Of a stretch of 64,000 nt of DNA, positions 8,140 through 17,111 are shown piece by piece (the first letter of the stretch is position 1; the number at the start of each line of letters is the position of its first letter). Both the position numbers and the translations under genes were made by a program. The stretch lies in the NCBI RefSeq assembly GCF_023701695.1, contig NZ_JAJOZC010000001.1, positions 7,005,894 through 7,069,893 of the forward strand. The letters are read 5' to 3'. The notes beneath the pieces are model-generated. The model searched no databases and had not been told where the DNA came from. It saw only the letters and a list, made by a program, of their open reading frames with translations. This DNA is from Streptomyces sp. RKAG290. Lineage in GTDB: Bacteria; Actinomycetota; Actinomycetes; Streptomycetales; Streptomycetaceae.

Positions 8140-9354
8140 ATGAACGGCAAGGTGACCACCACCCGGACGAAGTTGGAGAGGGGCCGCAGCGCGCTCGGAC
8201 CCGCCCTGGAACTGGTCCACACCGGACGCGCCCCCACCCGCGCCGTCCTCACCTCCGAGCTCGGTGTCACCCGCGCCACCGCGGGCGCGGTCGCCGCGGA
8301 GCTGGAGGCGCTCGGCCTGATCCGGGTGGACTCCAGCCCCGGCTCGGCCGCGGGTTCGCAGGGCCGCCCCTCGCACCGGCTGGCCGTACGGGAGTCGGGC
8401 CCGGTTGCCGTCGCGGCCCAGGTGCACTCGGACGGCTTCCGGGCCGCGCTGGTCGGGCTCGGCGGCCGGCTCGTCGCGACCGCCCCGGGCTGTGTCACCA
8501 TCACGGCGGACCCGGCGCAGGTCATCGGCGAAGTCGTCGACGACTGTGCCCGGTTGCTGCGCGACAGCGGTCTGCGGTGTGTGGGCGCGGGGCTCGCCGT
8601 GCCGTCCGCGGTCGCCGAACCGGAGGGCACCGCCCTCAACCCGCTCCACATCGCCTGGCCCGCCGGCGCCCCGGTCCGCGAGATCTTCGCCACATGCGTC
8701 CGCGAAGCGGGCATCGCGGGACCGGCGTTCACCGGCAACGACGTCAACCTCGCCGCGCTGGCCGAGCACCGGCACGGGGCGGGGCGGGGCGCCCAGCACC
8801 TCCTCTGCGTGGCGACCGGCCACCGGGGCGTCGGCGGGGCGCTCGTCCTGGACGGCCGTCTGCACAGCGGGAGTTCCGGCCTGGCCCTGGAGGTCGGCCA
8901 CCTCACGGTCAATCCGGAGGGCCGGCCCTGCCACTGCGGAGGCCGTGGCTGCCTCGACGTCGAGACCGACCCGCTCGCGTTCCTCACCACGGCCGGGCGC
9001 GCACCGGGTCCGCAGGAGTCGCTGCTCAAGCAGTCCGGGGACCTGCTGCGCAACGAGTACGACGACGTGGCGGTACGCGCCGCCGCCGAGGAACTCATCG
9101 ACCGGCTGGGCCTCGGTCTCGCCGGACTGGTCAACATCCTCAACCCGGACCGGATCATCCTCGGCGGACTGCACCGCGCCCTGCTCGACGCCGACCCGGA
9201 ACGGCTGCGCGCCGTGGTCGCCGACCGCAGTCTGTGGGGGCGCAGCGGCAGCGTGCCGATCCTGCCCTGCACCCTCGACCACAACAGTCTGGTCGGCGCC
9301 GCGGAGCTGGCCTGGCAGCCGGTGCTGGACGACCCTCTGGGCGCGTTGGCCTGA
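8140..9354 (+). CDS. ROK family transcriptional repressor
   Basis: The 404-residue protein begins MNGKVTTTRTKLERG. An N-terminal winged helix (APTRAVLTSELGVTRATAGA, then VAAELEALGLI) precedes a sugar-kinase-like body with GNDVNLAALAEH, the EVGH metal motif and the zinc motif CHCGGRGCLD. Having a DNA-binding domain places it with NagC/XylR-type regulators, not sugar kinases. ATG 8140 is the first good start after the divergent region. It probably represses the MFS gene through the palindrome at 7999-8023, released by a sugar or sugar phosphate. Confidence 0.9.
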   Translation: MNGKVTTTRTKLERGRSALGPALELVHTGRAPTRAVLTSELGVTRATAGAVAAELEALGLIRVDSSPGSAAGSQGRPSHRLAVRESGPVAVAAQVHSDGFRAALVGLGGRLVATAPGCVTITADPAQVIGEVVDDCARLLRDSGLRCVGAGLAVPSAVAEPEGTALNPLHIAWPAGAPVREIFATCVREAGIAGPAFTGNDVNLAALAEHRHGAGRGAQHLLCVATGHRGVGGALVLDGRLHSGSSGLALEVGHLTVNPEGRPCHCGGRGCLDVETDPLAFLTTAGRAPGPQESLLKQSGDLLRNEYDDVAVRAAAEELIDRLGLGLAGLVNILNPDRIILGGLHRALLDADPERLRAVVADRSLWGRSGSVPILPCTLDHNSLVGAAELAWQPVLDDPLGALA

Positions 9355-9371
9355 GGGGTGGGCGGCCGGTC

Positions 9372-10274
9372 TCACGCCTCCCGAACCGGCTCGAACGCGA
9401 ACGCCCGCGCCGGGTTGGCGACCAGTGCGGCATCCACCGCCTCCGCTCCCAGGGCCTCCTCCAGCCGGGGCCGCAGGCGCCGCAGCAGATGCGGCATGCC
9501 CGGGGTCTCCGGCACGGTGGTGTCGCCGCCGAGCAGCAGCTGCCCGCCGAACCCCGCACCGGCCAGCGCCGCCAGCTCCTCGGCCAGCCGCCAGTCCGTG
9601 GCGTGGTGGGCCCGGGACGGACCGTCGAACGCGAGGAAAGCCCCCGCCCGCGCCGCCTCCCGATGCACGGCACCATCCGGTGACCGGCCGAGATGCCCGA
9701 GAATCACCCGGTGCGGGGCGACGCCCAACTCCCCGCACAGCAGATCGAGTACGTCCGGAGCGGCCGTGCCCAGCTCCAGGTGGACGGCGATCGGAGCGCC
9801 GGTACGGTGATGGGCCTCGGCCGCCGCCGTCATGGTGAGCCGGGCGTGTGCGTCGACCGCGTGGAAGGCGCCGGCGACCTTGATCAGGCCCGCCCGCACC
9901 CCCGTGGAGCCGATGCCTTCGGTCAGCTCCGAGACGAAGAGCGAGGCGAGGCCGTCCCTGATCCGCCCGAGCAGCTCGGGCGGATAGTGCACGGCCTGGT
10001 GCAGCCCGGTCGCCGCCACCACGTGCACGCCCGCCGAACGGGACAGCCCGGCCAGCGAATCGGCCCCGCGCCCCATGCCGTGAGGCGTCCACTGCACCAC
10101 CGACCGGCCGCCGAACCCCCTGAAGGCACGCAGCCGTTCGGCAGCCGTCCCGGGGTCGTCCAGCTCCCGGCCCGGCAGCACCGGGCTGCGCAGGAAGAGA
10201 TGGTCGTGGGCGTCGCACACGCCCAGGTCCCCGGCGAGGATGTCCCCGAGGACGGTGCGGACCACGGCTACCAC
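9372..10274 (-). CDS. Phosphotriesterase-family amidohydrolase
   Basis: The 300-residue protein has the metal-binding CDAHDHLFLRSP (HxH) near the start. It also has a bridging-Lys candidate in AGLIKVAG, further His in HLELGT and ILGHLGRSPD, and Asp in GGDTTVPE, the order expected for the PTE/PhP family of TIM-barrel hydrolases. Most relatives are lactonases or other esterases, so the substrate is open. GTG 10274 overlaps the end of the DUF4865 gene by 7 bp, so the two are translationally coupled. Confidence 0.82.
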   Translation of the reverse strand: MVAVVRTVLGDILAGDLGVCDAHDHLFLRSPVLPGRELDDPGTAAERLRAFRGFGGRSVVQWTPHGMGRGADSLAGLSRSAGVHVVAATGLHQAVHYPPELLGRIRDGLASLFVSELTEGIGSTGVRAGLIKVAGAFHAVDAHARLTMTAAAEAHHRTGAPIAVHLELGTAAPDVLDLLCGELGVAPHRVILGHLGRSPDGAVHREAARAGAFLAFDGPSRAHHATDWRLAEELAALAGAGFGGQLLLGGDTTVPETPGMPHLLRRLRPRLEEALGAEAVDAALVANPARAFAFEPVREA

Positions 10275-10849
10275 TGCCGGCCGTCCCCGAGGTCGCCGCG
10301 CTCCGGCCGGCTGAGGTGGAGCACCTCGTAGTGCTCGCCGGGCTCCTCGGGCGCGGGATGTTCCCAGAGCGTGAAGTGGAGCAGCTCCCAGTGGCGGGGG
10401 TCGACTGCGAGCGCCGTGGCGACCGCGCCGGGAGTCCTCGCGAGCCGGCGGCTCTCCTGGAGCGCGGCCTCGACCGCGTCCGCCGGGGCGGCCGAGGCCG
10501 CGACGGTCGTGCGGCGCCGGGTGGCCGTGCGGGGGAGCGCGGCCGACGACGGCCCCTCCTGGTACGACAGCCCCGCCCAGTGCTGCACCTGCGGCCGGCC
10601 GAAGTCCTGCACGATGCCCTGGAATCCGGGACCCCACAGGAAGGCGTTCATGCCCTCCGGCTTCGACCACAGATAGAACGGCGCGTACTGGTTGACCGGG
10701 GAGTCCTCGCCGCGCTCCCGCATCAGGAAGGCCTTGATGCCGAGTCCGGGGAAGGCGTCCAGGAGGTGGCCCTTCGTCGCCACCCGGTTGCGGATGATGC
10801 CCATGTCGTAGTCGGCGGGCAGGGTGATCTCGTACTGCATGGCATGCAT
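10268..10849 (-). CDS. DUF4865 family protein
   Basis: The 193-residue protein starts MHAMQYEITLPADYDMGIIR. The segments HLLDAFPGLGIKAFLMRERG and YAPFYLWSKPEGMNAFLWG are characteristic of DUF4865, a family of unknown function probably built on a ferredoxin-like barrel. GAGGAG six bases before ATG 10849 decides the start. It sits 10 bp downstream of the cupin gene and overlaps the phosphotriesterase-like gene, so all three belong to one transcript, possibly headed by TetR. Confidence 0.8.
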   Translation of the reverse strand: MHAMQYEITLPADYDMGIIRNRVATKGHLLDAFPGLGIKAFLMRERGEDSPVNQYAPFYLWSKPEGMNAFLWGPGFQGIVQDFGRPQVQHWAGLSYQEGPSSAALPRTATRRRTTVAASAAPADAVEAALQESRRLARTPGAVATALAVDPRHWELLHFTLWEHPAPEEPGEHYEVLHLSRPERGDLGDGRQW

Positions 10850-10859
10850 CGCGTACTCC

Positions 10860-11258
10860 TCAGGCCGCCGGGTAGCCGGACACGTCGGCATGGGTGTGCC
10901 AGTGGATGGTGTTGCCGTCCTCGGCCGCTTCGACGAGGGCGAGATGGGTCATGAAGGTGCGCGGCGTCGCGCCGTGCCAGTGCCATTCGTCCGGCTCGAT
11001 CCAGACGGTGTCGCCCGCCCGGATCGTCTCCACCGGACCGCCCCTGCGCTGCACCAGGCCCTCGCCCTCCGTGACATGGAGGACCTGGCCGTGCGGGTGG
11101 GTGTGCCAGGCGGTGTGGCCGCCCGGGGCGAAGTGCACGCTGAACATCCGCAGCCGGGACGGAGGTTCGGGCGCCGCGATCTCGTCGAGCCAGACGGTGC
11201 CGTTGAAGTGCTCGGCCGGTCCGGGCCGGGTGTCCGGGCGGTTCCTGGTGATGCGCAT
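10860..11258 (-). CDS. Small cupin-domain protein
   Basis: The 132-residue single-domain cupin starts MRITRNRPDTRPGP. Metal ligands are visible in AWHTHPHGQVLHV (first cupin motif) and WIEPDEWHWHGATP (second motif). The arrangement is like carboxymuconolactone-decarboxylase-linked or mandelonitrile-lyase-like cupins. A weak GAAAGG element nine bases upstream supports ATG 11258. It is located between TetR and DUF4865 on the same strand. It is likely an enzyme acting on a small carbonyl or aromatic compound, but the reaction is not predictable. Confidence 0.83.
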   Translation of the reverse strand: MRITRNRPDTRPGPAEHFNGTVWLDEIAAPEPPSRLRMFSVHFAPGGHTAWHTHPHGQVLHVTEGEGLVQRRGGPVETIRAGDTVWIEPDEWHWHGATPRTFMTHLALVEAAEDGNTIHWHTHADVSGYPAA

Positions 11259-11327
11259 CTGCCAGGGCCTTTCGTTTGGGTGGGCCGGGTCAGGGTGCGG
11301 TGCCGGGGCACGGGAGCCCGGCATGCT

Positions 11328-11951
11328 TCAGGCGAGAGGCTCCAGGTGCTCCTCGACCGGTCGGTCGCGTACGACAGGGGGTCGGCCGGCGTCCGTACGG
11401 GGGGCGAGCAGGGCGAGCAGTCCTCGGGCGGCGGCGTCGAAGGCGTCGGGTGAACCCGAGGCGCGGGCCAGCACGTAACCGCCCTGCACCGTTGCGACGA
11501 TCGTCGCCGCGATGTCGGCGGGCACCAGGGCGTGGGCGAACTCGCCGCGGTCCAGGCCTTCCTGGACGATCTCCGCGAGCCTCGTCCGGAGCCATTCGAT
11601 CGTCTCGTCGACGGGCGCCCGCAGTTCGTCGCTCGCGATGACCTCCGGATCCATCGTCAGCCGGCCCACCGGGCAGCCCCGCAGCACGTCGCGCTCACGC
11701 AGCAGGTATGCCGAGATCCGCTCGTGGGCCGACCCGGGGGAGTCGAGCAGGAGGCCGGCCGTCTCGCGCAGCCCGGCGGCCGTACGGCGGATGGCGGCGA
11801 GGGCCAGGTCGGGCTTGCCGCTGAAGTGGTGGTACATGCTGCCCTGGCCCGCGCCGGCGTGCTGCTGGATGGCCTTGGGGCTCGTGCCCACGTAGCCGCG
11901 CTCCCACAGGAGTTCCTGGGTGGCTTCGATCAGACGCTCCGGAGTGCTCAT
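11328..11951 (-). CDS. TetR family transcriptional regulator
   Basis: The 207-residue protein starts MSTPERLIEATQELLWERG. The helix-turn-helix GTSPKAIQQHAGAGQGSMYH with HFSGKPDLALAAIRRT is typical of the YxaF/LmrA-like TetR subgroup. The C-terminal domain carries RDVLRGCPVGRLTMDPEV, also typical of that group. ATG 11951 is preferred over starts up to 26 codons upstream because a 20-bp operator lies just before it. It likely controls itself and the downstream cupin, DUF4865 and hydrolase genes. Confidence 0.9.
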   Translation of the reverse strand: MSTPERLIEATQELLWERGYVGTSPKAIQQHAGAGQGSMYHHFSGKPDLALAAIRRTAAGLRETAGLLLDSPGSAHERISAYLLRERDVLRGCPVGRLTMDPEVIASDELRAPVDETIEWLRTRLAEIVQEGLDRGEFAHALVPADIAATIVATVQGGYVLARASGSPDAFDAAARGLLALLAPRTDAGRPPVVRDRPVEEHLEPLA

Positions 11952-11959
11952 GAACTCAC

Positions 11960-11979
11960 TGTACATACTAGTAGGTACA
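11960..11979. promoter_or_regulatory. TetR-type operator palindrome
   Basis: TGTACATACTAGTAGGTACA at 11960-11979 is a 20-bp palindrome centred on CTAG with a single mismatched pair. It lies 8 bp upstream of the TetR start, where it would overlap the promoter or leader. It is AT-rich against a 72% G+C background. It lies in the region shared with the divergent ABC exporter operon starting at 12152, so that operon may also be affected. Confidence 0.8.
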
Positions 11980-12151
11980 GGATCCAGGGGCGGTCCGCAG
12001 CGGGCGGGGAGCAGACCGGCGGCTCTCATCTACTCCCGAGGTGGTACGTGCACGGCCGCTGGCCGTACGACGACGCGGACCCCCGTCCGGAGACAGGCTC
12101 GGAAGCGACAGAAAGCGTGACCGAGAACCCTGAACCGAGGAGCTGACCGAG

Positions 12152-12442
12152 ATGAACACCCTGGCCTTCAACGGCGGACCCGGACCGTGGATCCTGCTCT
12201 TCCCGCTCGTCTGGGCGGCTGTCGTCATCGGCGTCGTCACGGTCCTGCGCCGCACGGTCTGGCGCGGCCGGCGCGGCCCCTGGCAGACCCGGACCGCACA
12301 GGGCGGCCCCGTCGAACCCTCACCGATCACCATGCTCGGGCGGCGCTTCGCCGCCGGGGAGATCGACGAGGACGAGTACTGGCGCCGGCTCTCCGTCCTG
12401 GACGAGCAGTTCGGCACCCGCGGCAAGGGTGGTGCGGCATGA
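12152..12442 (+). CDS. SHOCT-domain membrane protein
   Basis: The 96-residue protein has one N-terminal membrane helix (WILLFPLVWAAVVIGVVTVL), a basic loop (RRTVWRGRRG), and a C-terminal SHOCT motif (ITMLGRRFAAGEIDEDEYWR). SHOCT is a short oligomerisation motif. GAGGAG about 12 bases upstream of the ATG is the best ribosome site. It overlaps the ABC ATPase by ATGA, so it is the first gene of a three-gene exporter operon and may be an accessory or assembly subunit. Confidence 0.8.
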   Translation: MNTLAFNGGPGPWILLFPLVWAAVVIGVVTVLRRTVWRGRRGPWQTRTAQGGPVEPSPITMLGRRFAAGEIDEDEYWRRLSVLDEQFGTRGKGGAA

Positions 12443-13215
12443 CCACCACCGTCACGGCCACCGGCACCACGACCGCCGCCCGGGTCGTCGACGCCGTGAA
12501 GCTCTACGGCTCGGGCGACACCGAAGTCAGGGCCCTGGACGGGGTGAGCGTCGACTTCCCGGCCGGCCGCTTCACCGCCATCATGGGGCCCTCCGGCTCC
12601 GGGAAGTCCACCCTGATGCACTGCGCCGCCGGACTCGACACCCTCACCTCGGGGGCGGCCTTCATCGGCGACACCGAACTGGGCACCCTCGACGACCGCC
12701 GGCTCACTCTGCTGCGCCGGCGGCGCGTCGGTTTCGTCTTCCAGGCCTTCAACCTCCTGCCGACACTGACGGTCGCCGAGAACATCACGCTCCCCATGGA
12801 CCTGGCCGGGGAGCGCCCCGACCGGGCCCGGCTGGACGCGCTCATCGACACCGTCGGACTGCGGGACCGGCTGCACCACCGCCCCAGCGAACTCTCCGGC
12901 GGCCAGCAGCAGCGGGTCGCCGTGGCCCGTGCCTTCGCGGGCGGTCCCGAAGTCGTCTTCGCCGACGAGCCGACCGGCAACCTCGACTCGCGCTCCGGCC
13001 AGGAAGTCCTGCGGCTGCTCGGCCGCACCGTCCGGCAGACCGGCCGCACCGTCGTCATGGTCACCCATGACCCGGTCGCCGCCGCGCACGCCGACGAAGT
13101 CGTCTTCCTGGCCGACGGCAGGCTCGTCGACCGGATGCCGGACCCCACCGCCGAACGCGTACTCGACCGCCTCAAGGCCTTCGACCCCGCACCGAGCACC
13201 CAGGAGACGCCATGA
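12439..13215 (+). CDS. ABC transporter ATP-binding protein, MacB/LolD type
   Basis: The 258-residue ATPase has Walker A GPSGSGKST (residues 50-58), Q-loop VFQAFNLLPTLT, signature LSGGQQQRVAVARAF, Walker B VVFADEPTGNLD and switch His in MVTHD. ADEPTGNLDS is characteristic of the MacB/LolD group that drives FtsX-type permeases. The start is fixed by the ATGA overlap with the SHOCT gene, and its own end overlaps the permease by ATGA. Membrane extraction of lipophilic compounds or lipoproteins is the usual family role. Confidence 0.95.
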   Translation: MTTTVTATGTTTAARVVDAVKLYGSGDTEVRALDGVSVDFPAGRFTAIMGPSGSGKSTLMHCAAGLDTLTSGAAFIGDTELGTLDDRRLTLLRRRRVGFVFQAFNLLPTLTVAENITLPMDLAGERPDRARLDALIDTVGLRDRLHHRPSELSGGQQQRVAVARAFAGGPEVVFADEPTGNLDSRSGQEVLRLLGRTVRQTGRTVVMVTHDPVAAAHADEVVFLADGRLVDRMPDPTAERVLDRLKAFDPAPSTQETP

Positions 13216-15782
13216 ACAGCACCGGCGCCTCCGTACGCCTCAGCCTCTCCTCGCTCCGCGCCCACCGGCGCCGCTTCGTCGGCACCCTGACCGCCGTGCT
13301 GCTCGGCGTCGCCTTCCTCGCCGGAACGCTCGTCATGGGGGACACCCTGCGGGCGAGCTTCGACACCATGTTCGGCAACGCGGCGAGCGGCACCGACGCG
13401 GTCGTCCGCAGCACCAACGTCGTCACGGTCGCCGGCGAATCGGAAGGGACCCGGCAGCCCGTGAGCACCGCTCTCGCCCAGCGCCTCGCGAAGCTGCCCC
13501 AGGTCGCCGCGGCCGCCCCCGACATCCAGGGCGCCGGCCAGCTGATCGGCGCCGACGGCAAGCCCATCGGCGGCCAGGGCCCGCCCACCCTCGCGGGCAA
13601 CTGGATCGACGACCCCGAACTCAACCCCTACCGGGTGGCCGAGGGACGGGCCCCGGCCGCGGCCGGCGAGGTCGTGGTGAACCGCGGCACCGCCGACAAG
13701 GGCGGGCTGGAACTCGGCGACACGACGGTGCTGCGCACCCCCGACCCGGTACGCGTCACCGTCGTGGGCCTGGCCACCTTCGGCGGCGAGGACGGCATGG
13801 CGCAGGTGACGTACACCGCAATGACGCTCGCCGACGCGGAGAAGCACCTCACTCCGAAGCCCGGCCAGGCGTCGAGCATCCAGGTGCGGGCCGGCCCCGG
13901 AACCAGCCAGCAGGAACTCGTGGACGCACTGCGCCCCGTCCTGCCCGCGCACACCGAGGCCGTCACCGGGCAGGCCTCGGCCGCCGAGAACCAGGACATG
14001 ATCTCCGGCGCCTTCCTGAGCTTGTTCACCACGCTGCTGCTGGTGTTCTCCGGCATCGTGCTGCTGGTCGCGACCTTCTCCATCCACAACACCTTCGCCA
14101 TCGTCGTCGCCCAGCGCACCCGGGAGAACGCCCTGTTGCGCGCCTTGGGCGCCACCCGGCGGCAGATCCTCGGTTCCACCCTCGTGGAGGCGAGCGTGGT
14201 CGGCGTGCTCGCCTCCGCAGCCGGCCTGGCCGGCGGCATCGGCATCGCCGCCGGACTGCAGGCGCTCTTCCCCGCGATCGGATTCCCCTTCCCCGACGGG
14301 CCCCTCGTCATCAGCGGTGTGTCCATGGTGCTGCCACTCGTCGTCGGCGTGGTCGTCTGCGTCGGCTCCGCCCTGGTGCCCGCCGTCCACGCAGGACGCA
14401 CCGCACCGCTGGCGGCCCTGCGCGAGAGCGCAGTCGACGACTCGGCGGCCTCCCGGGCCCGCGCCCTCACCGGGCTCGGACTGCTGCTCGCCGCAGTCGG
14501 CGTGATCCTGACCGGTGCGCTCGCCGCCCCGTCCGTCTGGCTGTCGGCCATCGGCGCGGTGCTGGCGCTCGCCGCCTTCGTCGTCCTCGGACCGGTCGCC
14601 TCCTCGTACGCCGTACGCCTCCTCGGGGCGCCGCTCGGCCGGCTGCGCGGCGCGACCGGTCACCTCGCCCGGCGCAACGCGCTGCGCAGCCCCAAGCGGA
14701 CCGCTTCGACCGCCACCGCCCTGATGATCGGCGTCGCGGTGGTCTCGCTGTTCACCGTGTTCGGCGCCTCGTTGAAGGCCACGATGAATCAGACGGTCGA
14801 CCGTTCCTTCGCCGGCGACGTCGCCATCAGCGCACCCGCCTTCGGGGCCGGCGGCAGCGGTCTCAGCCCGCGGCTGGCCCCGGCCGTCGACCGGCTCCCG
14901 GAGGTGGAGAGCGCGGTCGGCCTCGGCAAGGGCGTCGCCGAGGTCAACGGCTCCGGACGGGCGCTCACCGTCACCGACCCGGCGGCTCTCGCCGGCGTCC
15001 TCGACCTCGGCAAGGTCGACGGGTCGATGAAGGCCCTGGGCGGCGGCGGGCTCGCCGTATCGGACACCGAGGCGGGCAAGCGGCACCTGCACACCGGCTC
15101 CACCGTGCGGCTCGCCTTCACCGACGGCAAGGAGCGGACCTTCACCGTCCGGGCCGTGTTCGGGCAGTCGGAACTGGCCGGGGACTACGTGATCACCCGG
15201 CAGGCCTGGGCGCCGCACCGCGCCCAGGACTCCGACTCGCTGGTCGCGGTGTCCTTCAAGGACGGGGTGTCCACCGGAGACGGGAAGGCCGCGGTCGCGA
15301 AGACCGCGGCCGCGTACGGGAACCCGGACGTGCAGACCCGTGACGAGTACGCGCAGTCCTCGGCCGGCGGCATCGACATGATGCTCACCCTGGTCTACGC
15401 CCTGCTCGCACTCGCGGTGCTCATCGCCCTTCTCGGCATCGCGAACACCCTCACCCTGGCCCTCCACGAACGCACCAGGGAGCTGGGACTGCTGCGGGCC
15501 GTCGGACAGACCAGGCGGCAGCTGCGGGCCATGGTCCGCTGGGAGTCCGTCCTGGTCGCCGCCTTCGGTACCGCGGGCGGGCTGCTGCTCGGCGGGGCCC
15601 TCGGCTGGGTGCTGGTCAAGGCGTCCGAAGGGGCGGGCGACACGGCGTTCGCCTTCGCCCTCCCGCCGCTGCGGCTCCTGCTGATCGCCCTGGTGGGTGT
15701 CACCGCGGGCGCCGTGGCGGGCTGGCGGCCGGCCAGGCGGGCGGCACGGCTGGACGTGCTCCGCGCCGTCGCCGCCGACTAG
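13212..15782 (+). CDS. ABC transporter permease, double FtsX domain
   Basis: The 856-residue protein has an N-terminal helix (FVGTLTAVLLGVAFLAGTLV), a large outside domain, then a first FtsX block (residues about 265-395, with RTRENALLRALGATRRQILG). A central pair of helices, a second outside domain, and a C-terminal FtsX block (LALHERTRELGLLRAVGQTR) follow. This single-chain double-FtsX arrangement is standard for actinobacterial exporters partnered with LolD-like ATPases. ATGA overlap with the ATPase. The operon ends in a strong hairpin 34 bp after the stop. Confidence 0.93.
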   Translation: MNSTGASVRLSLSSLRAHRRRFVGTLTAVLLGVAFLAGTLVMGDTLRASFDTMFGNAASGTDAVVRSTNVVTVAGESEGTRQPVSTALAQRLAKLPQVAAAAPDIQGAGQLIGADGKPIGGQGPPTLAGNWIDDPELNPYRVAEGRAPAAAGEVVVNRGTADKGGLELGDTTVLRTPDPVRVTVVGLATFGGEDGMAQVTYTAMTLADAEKHLTPKPGQASSIQVRAGPGTSQQELVDALRPVLPAHTEAVTGQASAAENQDMISGAFLSLFTTLLLVFSGIVLLVATFSIHNTFAIVVAQRTRENALLRALGATRRQILGSTLVEASVVGVLASAAGLAGGIGIAAGLQALFPAIGFPFPDGPLVISGVSMVLPLVVGVVVCVGSALVPAVHAGRTAPLAALRESAVDDSAASRARALTGLGLLLAAVGVILTGALAAPSVWLSAIGAVLALAAFVVLGPVASSYAVRLLGAPLGRLRGATGHLARRNALRSPKRTASTATALMIGVAVVSLFTVFGASLKATMNQTVDRSFAGDVAISAPAFGAGGSGLSPRLAPAVDRLPEVESAVGLGKGVAEVNGSGRALTVTDPAALAGVLDLGKVDGSMKALGGGGLAVSDTEAGKRHLHTGSTVRLAFTDGKERTFTVRAVFGQSELAGDYVITRQAWAPHRAQDSDSLVAVSFKDGVSTGDGKAAVAKTAAAYGNPDVQTRDEYAQSSAGGIDMMLTLVYALLALAVLIALLGIANTLTLALHERTRELGLLRAVGQTRRQLRAMVRWESVLVAAFGTAGGLLLGGALGWVLVKASEGAGDTAFAFALPPLRLLLIALVGVTAGAVAGWRPARRAARLDVLRAVAAD

Positions 15783-15815
15783 GGCCGCTAGGAAGGACGC
15801 GGCCACGGCGCGGAC

Positions 15816-15856
15816 GGACGGGAGCGGGACGCCTGTGCGGCGTCCCGCTCCCGTCC
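15816..15856. terminator. Strong bidirectional hairpin terminator
   Basis: An 18-bp perfect stem, 15816-15833 paired with 15839-15856, closes a 5-base loop (TGTGC). It lies between the plus-strand ABC operon and the convergent minus-strand ATPase-fold gene, two bases from the latter's stop. There is no T tract, as usual in Streptomyces. Confidence 0.85.
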
Positions 15857-15857
15857 C

Positions 15858-16379
15858 TCAGCCGACCACCACCGAGCGTGCGCCCGTGGGCGACGCGACC
15901 TCCGGTGGGATGACGCCGCTCAGTTCGAACGGCCCGTCGGTCGTCGCCCCGTACACCGAATGCGGTGGCTGCGCGGCGAAGAGGGAAGGTGCCGGAAGCG
16001 TGAACCAGACGATCTTTCCGGCTCCGCCCCTCGGACGGACTCCCCAGCTCTCACTGACCGCGGCAATCAGTGCGAGTCCGCGCCCCGATGTACTGGAGTC
16101 GTCGGCCTCGCGCACGGTCGGCAGCCGTGGGTCGTGGTCATGGACGGACACCGTCAGCCGTTCGAGCAGCAACTCGATCTCGACGGTGCATGATTTGTCC
16201 GGCTGTGCATGCCGGTGGACATTGGTCAGCAGTTCGGTGACGCCGAGCGCTGCCTGGTCGATCAAGGGATCGAGATGCCAGTAGCGCAGCTGCGCCGAGA
16301 TGATTCTGCGGACCTGACCGATTCGCGACGGCAGGGCCTGGAGCTCCACCGTGCAGTGCCTGCTTGGCTCGCTGATCAC
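15858..16379 (-). CDS. ATP-binding regulatory protein (anti-sigma/serine kinase-type HATPase)
   Basis: The 173-residue GHKL-fold protein has an N-box (LGVTELLTNVHRHA), a weak G1 region (VHDHDPRLP) and a G2 region (STSGRGLALIAAVSESWGVR). It belongs to the RsbW-like HATPase_c_2 family, abundant in Streptomyces, where some act as anti-sigma kinases for SigB-type factors. No sigma or anti-anti-sigma gene is adjacent, so the partner is unknown. GTG 16379 is supported by GGGGAG eight bases upstream. About 40 C-terminal residues after WFTLPAPS are extra and variable. Confidence 0.85.
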   Translation of the reverse strand: MISEPSRHCTVELQALPSRIGQVRRIISAQLRYWHLDPLIDQAALGVTELLTNVHRHAQPDKSCTVEIELLLERLTVSVHDHDPRLPTVREADDSSTSGRGLALIAAVSESWGVRPRGGAGKIVWFTLPAPSLFAAQPPHSVYGATTDGPFELSGVIPPEVASPTGARSVVVG

Positions 16380-16567
16380 GGCTGCGACTCCCCGAAATAG
16401 GTCCGGAAGAAGACGAAGGGACGGATCCAGCAGTTTGGCTGGCTGCTGATTCCGGGCCGGCGGCCTGGATCACAGTGTCACCGCCGGTAAACCATGAGTG
16501 ACGTGTGTCCAATGTCGCTCAGGGGATACCGCTCCGCAACTCGCGGTGGCTCCGCGGCGCCGCTCCG

Positions 16568-16885
16568 TCAGCCCCGCCCGCCGCCCGCACCGCGCACCGC
16601 TTCGAGGAACCGGTGCGCGGGACCGGCGTCGTCGGGCTTGCCGGGGCGGTGCGGCATCGTGAGCCGGTACCGGGTCCCGTTCACCCGCGCCACCGTCGCG
16701 CCCCCGCCCGCGAACCACGGCCTGCCCGCGCTCACGGTGCCCACCGGTGCGCTGTCTATCTCCCGGCCGTAACTGGTGAGCAGGACCACCCGGCCGTCCT
16801 TGACGGTCACCTGCCCGGCCCGCGTGAGCGACCGCGCCCACCGGTCGATCCGTACGCCTGTCTCGCTGAACTCCGTTTCGGACAT
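16568..16885 (-). CDS. Small conserved hypothetical protein
   Basis: The 105-residue soluble protein starts MSETEFSETGVRIDRWARSL. It has alternating beta-rich segments (GQVTVKDGRVVLLTSYGREI, then ATVARVNGTRYRLTMPH) and a Gly-rich tail. No helix-turn-helix, membrane segment or catalytic motif is visible. It resembles unnamed small Streptomyces proteins, but I cannot assign a domain. AAGGGG just before ATG 16885 is the likely ribosome site, though close. Codon use is normal for the window. Confidence 0.65.
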   Translation of the reverse strand: MSETEFSETGVRIDRWARSLTRAGQVTVKDGRVVLLTSYGREIDSAPVGTVSAGRPWFAGGGATVARVNGTRYRLTMPHRPGKPDDAGPAHRFLEAVRGAGGGRG

Positions 16886-17111
16886 GACCCCTTCGCCCCC
16901 TTCTTCGCGTCCCCGAGGGAAGTGTGCCCATTCCGGGGCCGGTGCACCAGAGCGGAACGGGACGCATCCGCGCGGGTGTGCCGCGTATGTCCACCGGCGT
17001 CCCGCCCGCAACACCAAGGCAGGGCTATGGAGTACCAAAGTCAATGTTTGTGCAGGTAGGGGGCATATCGTGGGGCGCGCCGAGACCGGTCGTACGAGGA
17101 GAAGCGCGCTG

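Noticed and set aside
12504..15806. Very long minus-strand open frame opposite the ABC operon
   Set aside because: It is antisense to clear ABC genes and shows no family motif. Long antisense frames are expected at this G+C.
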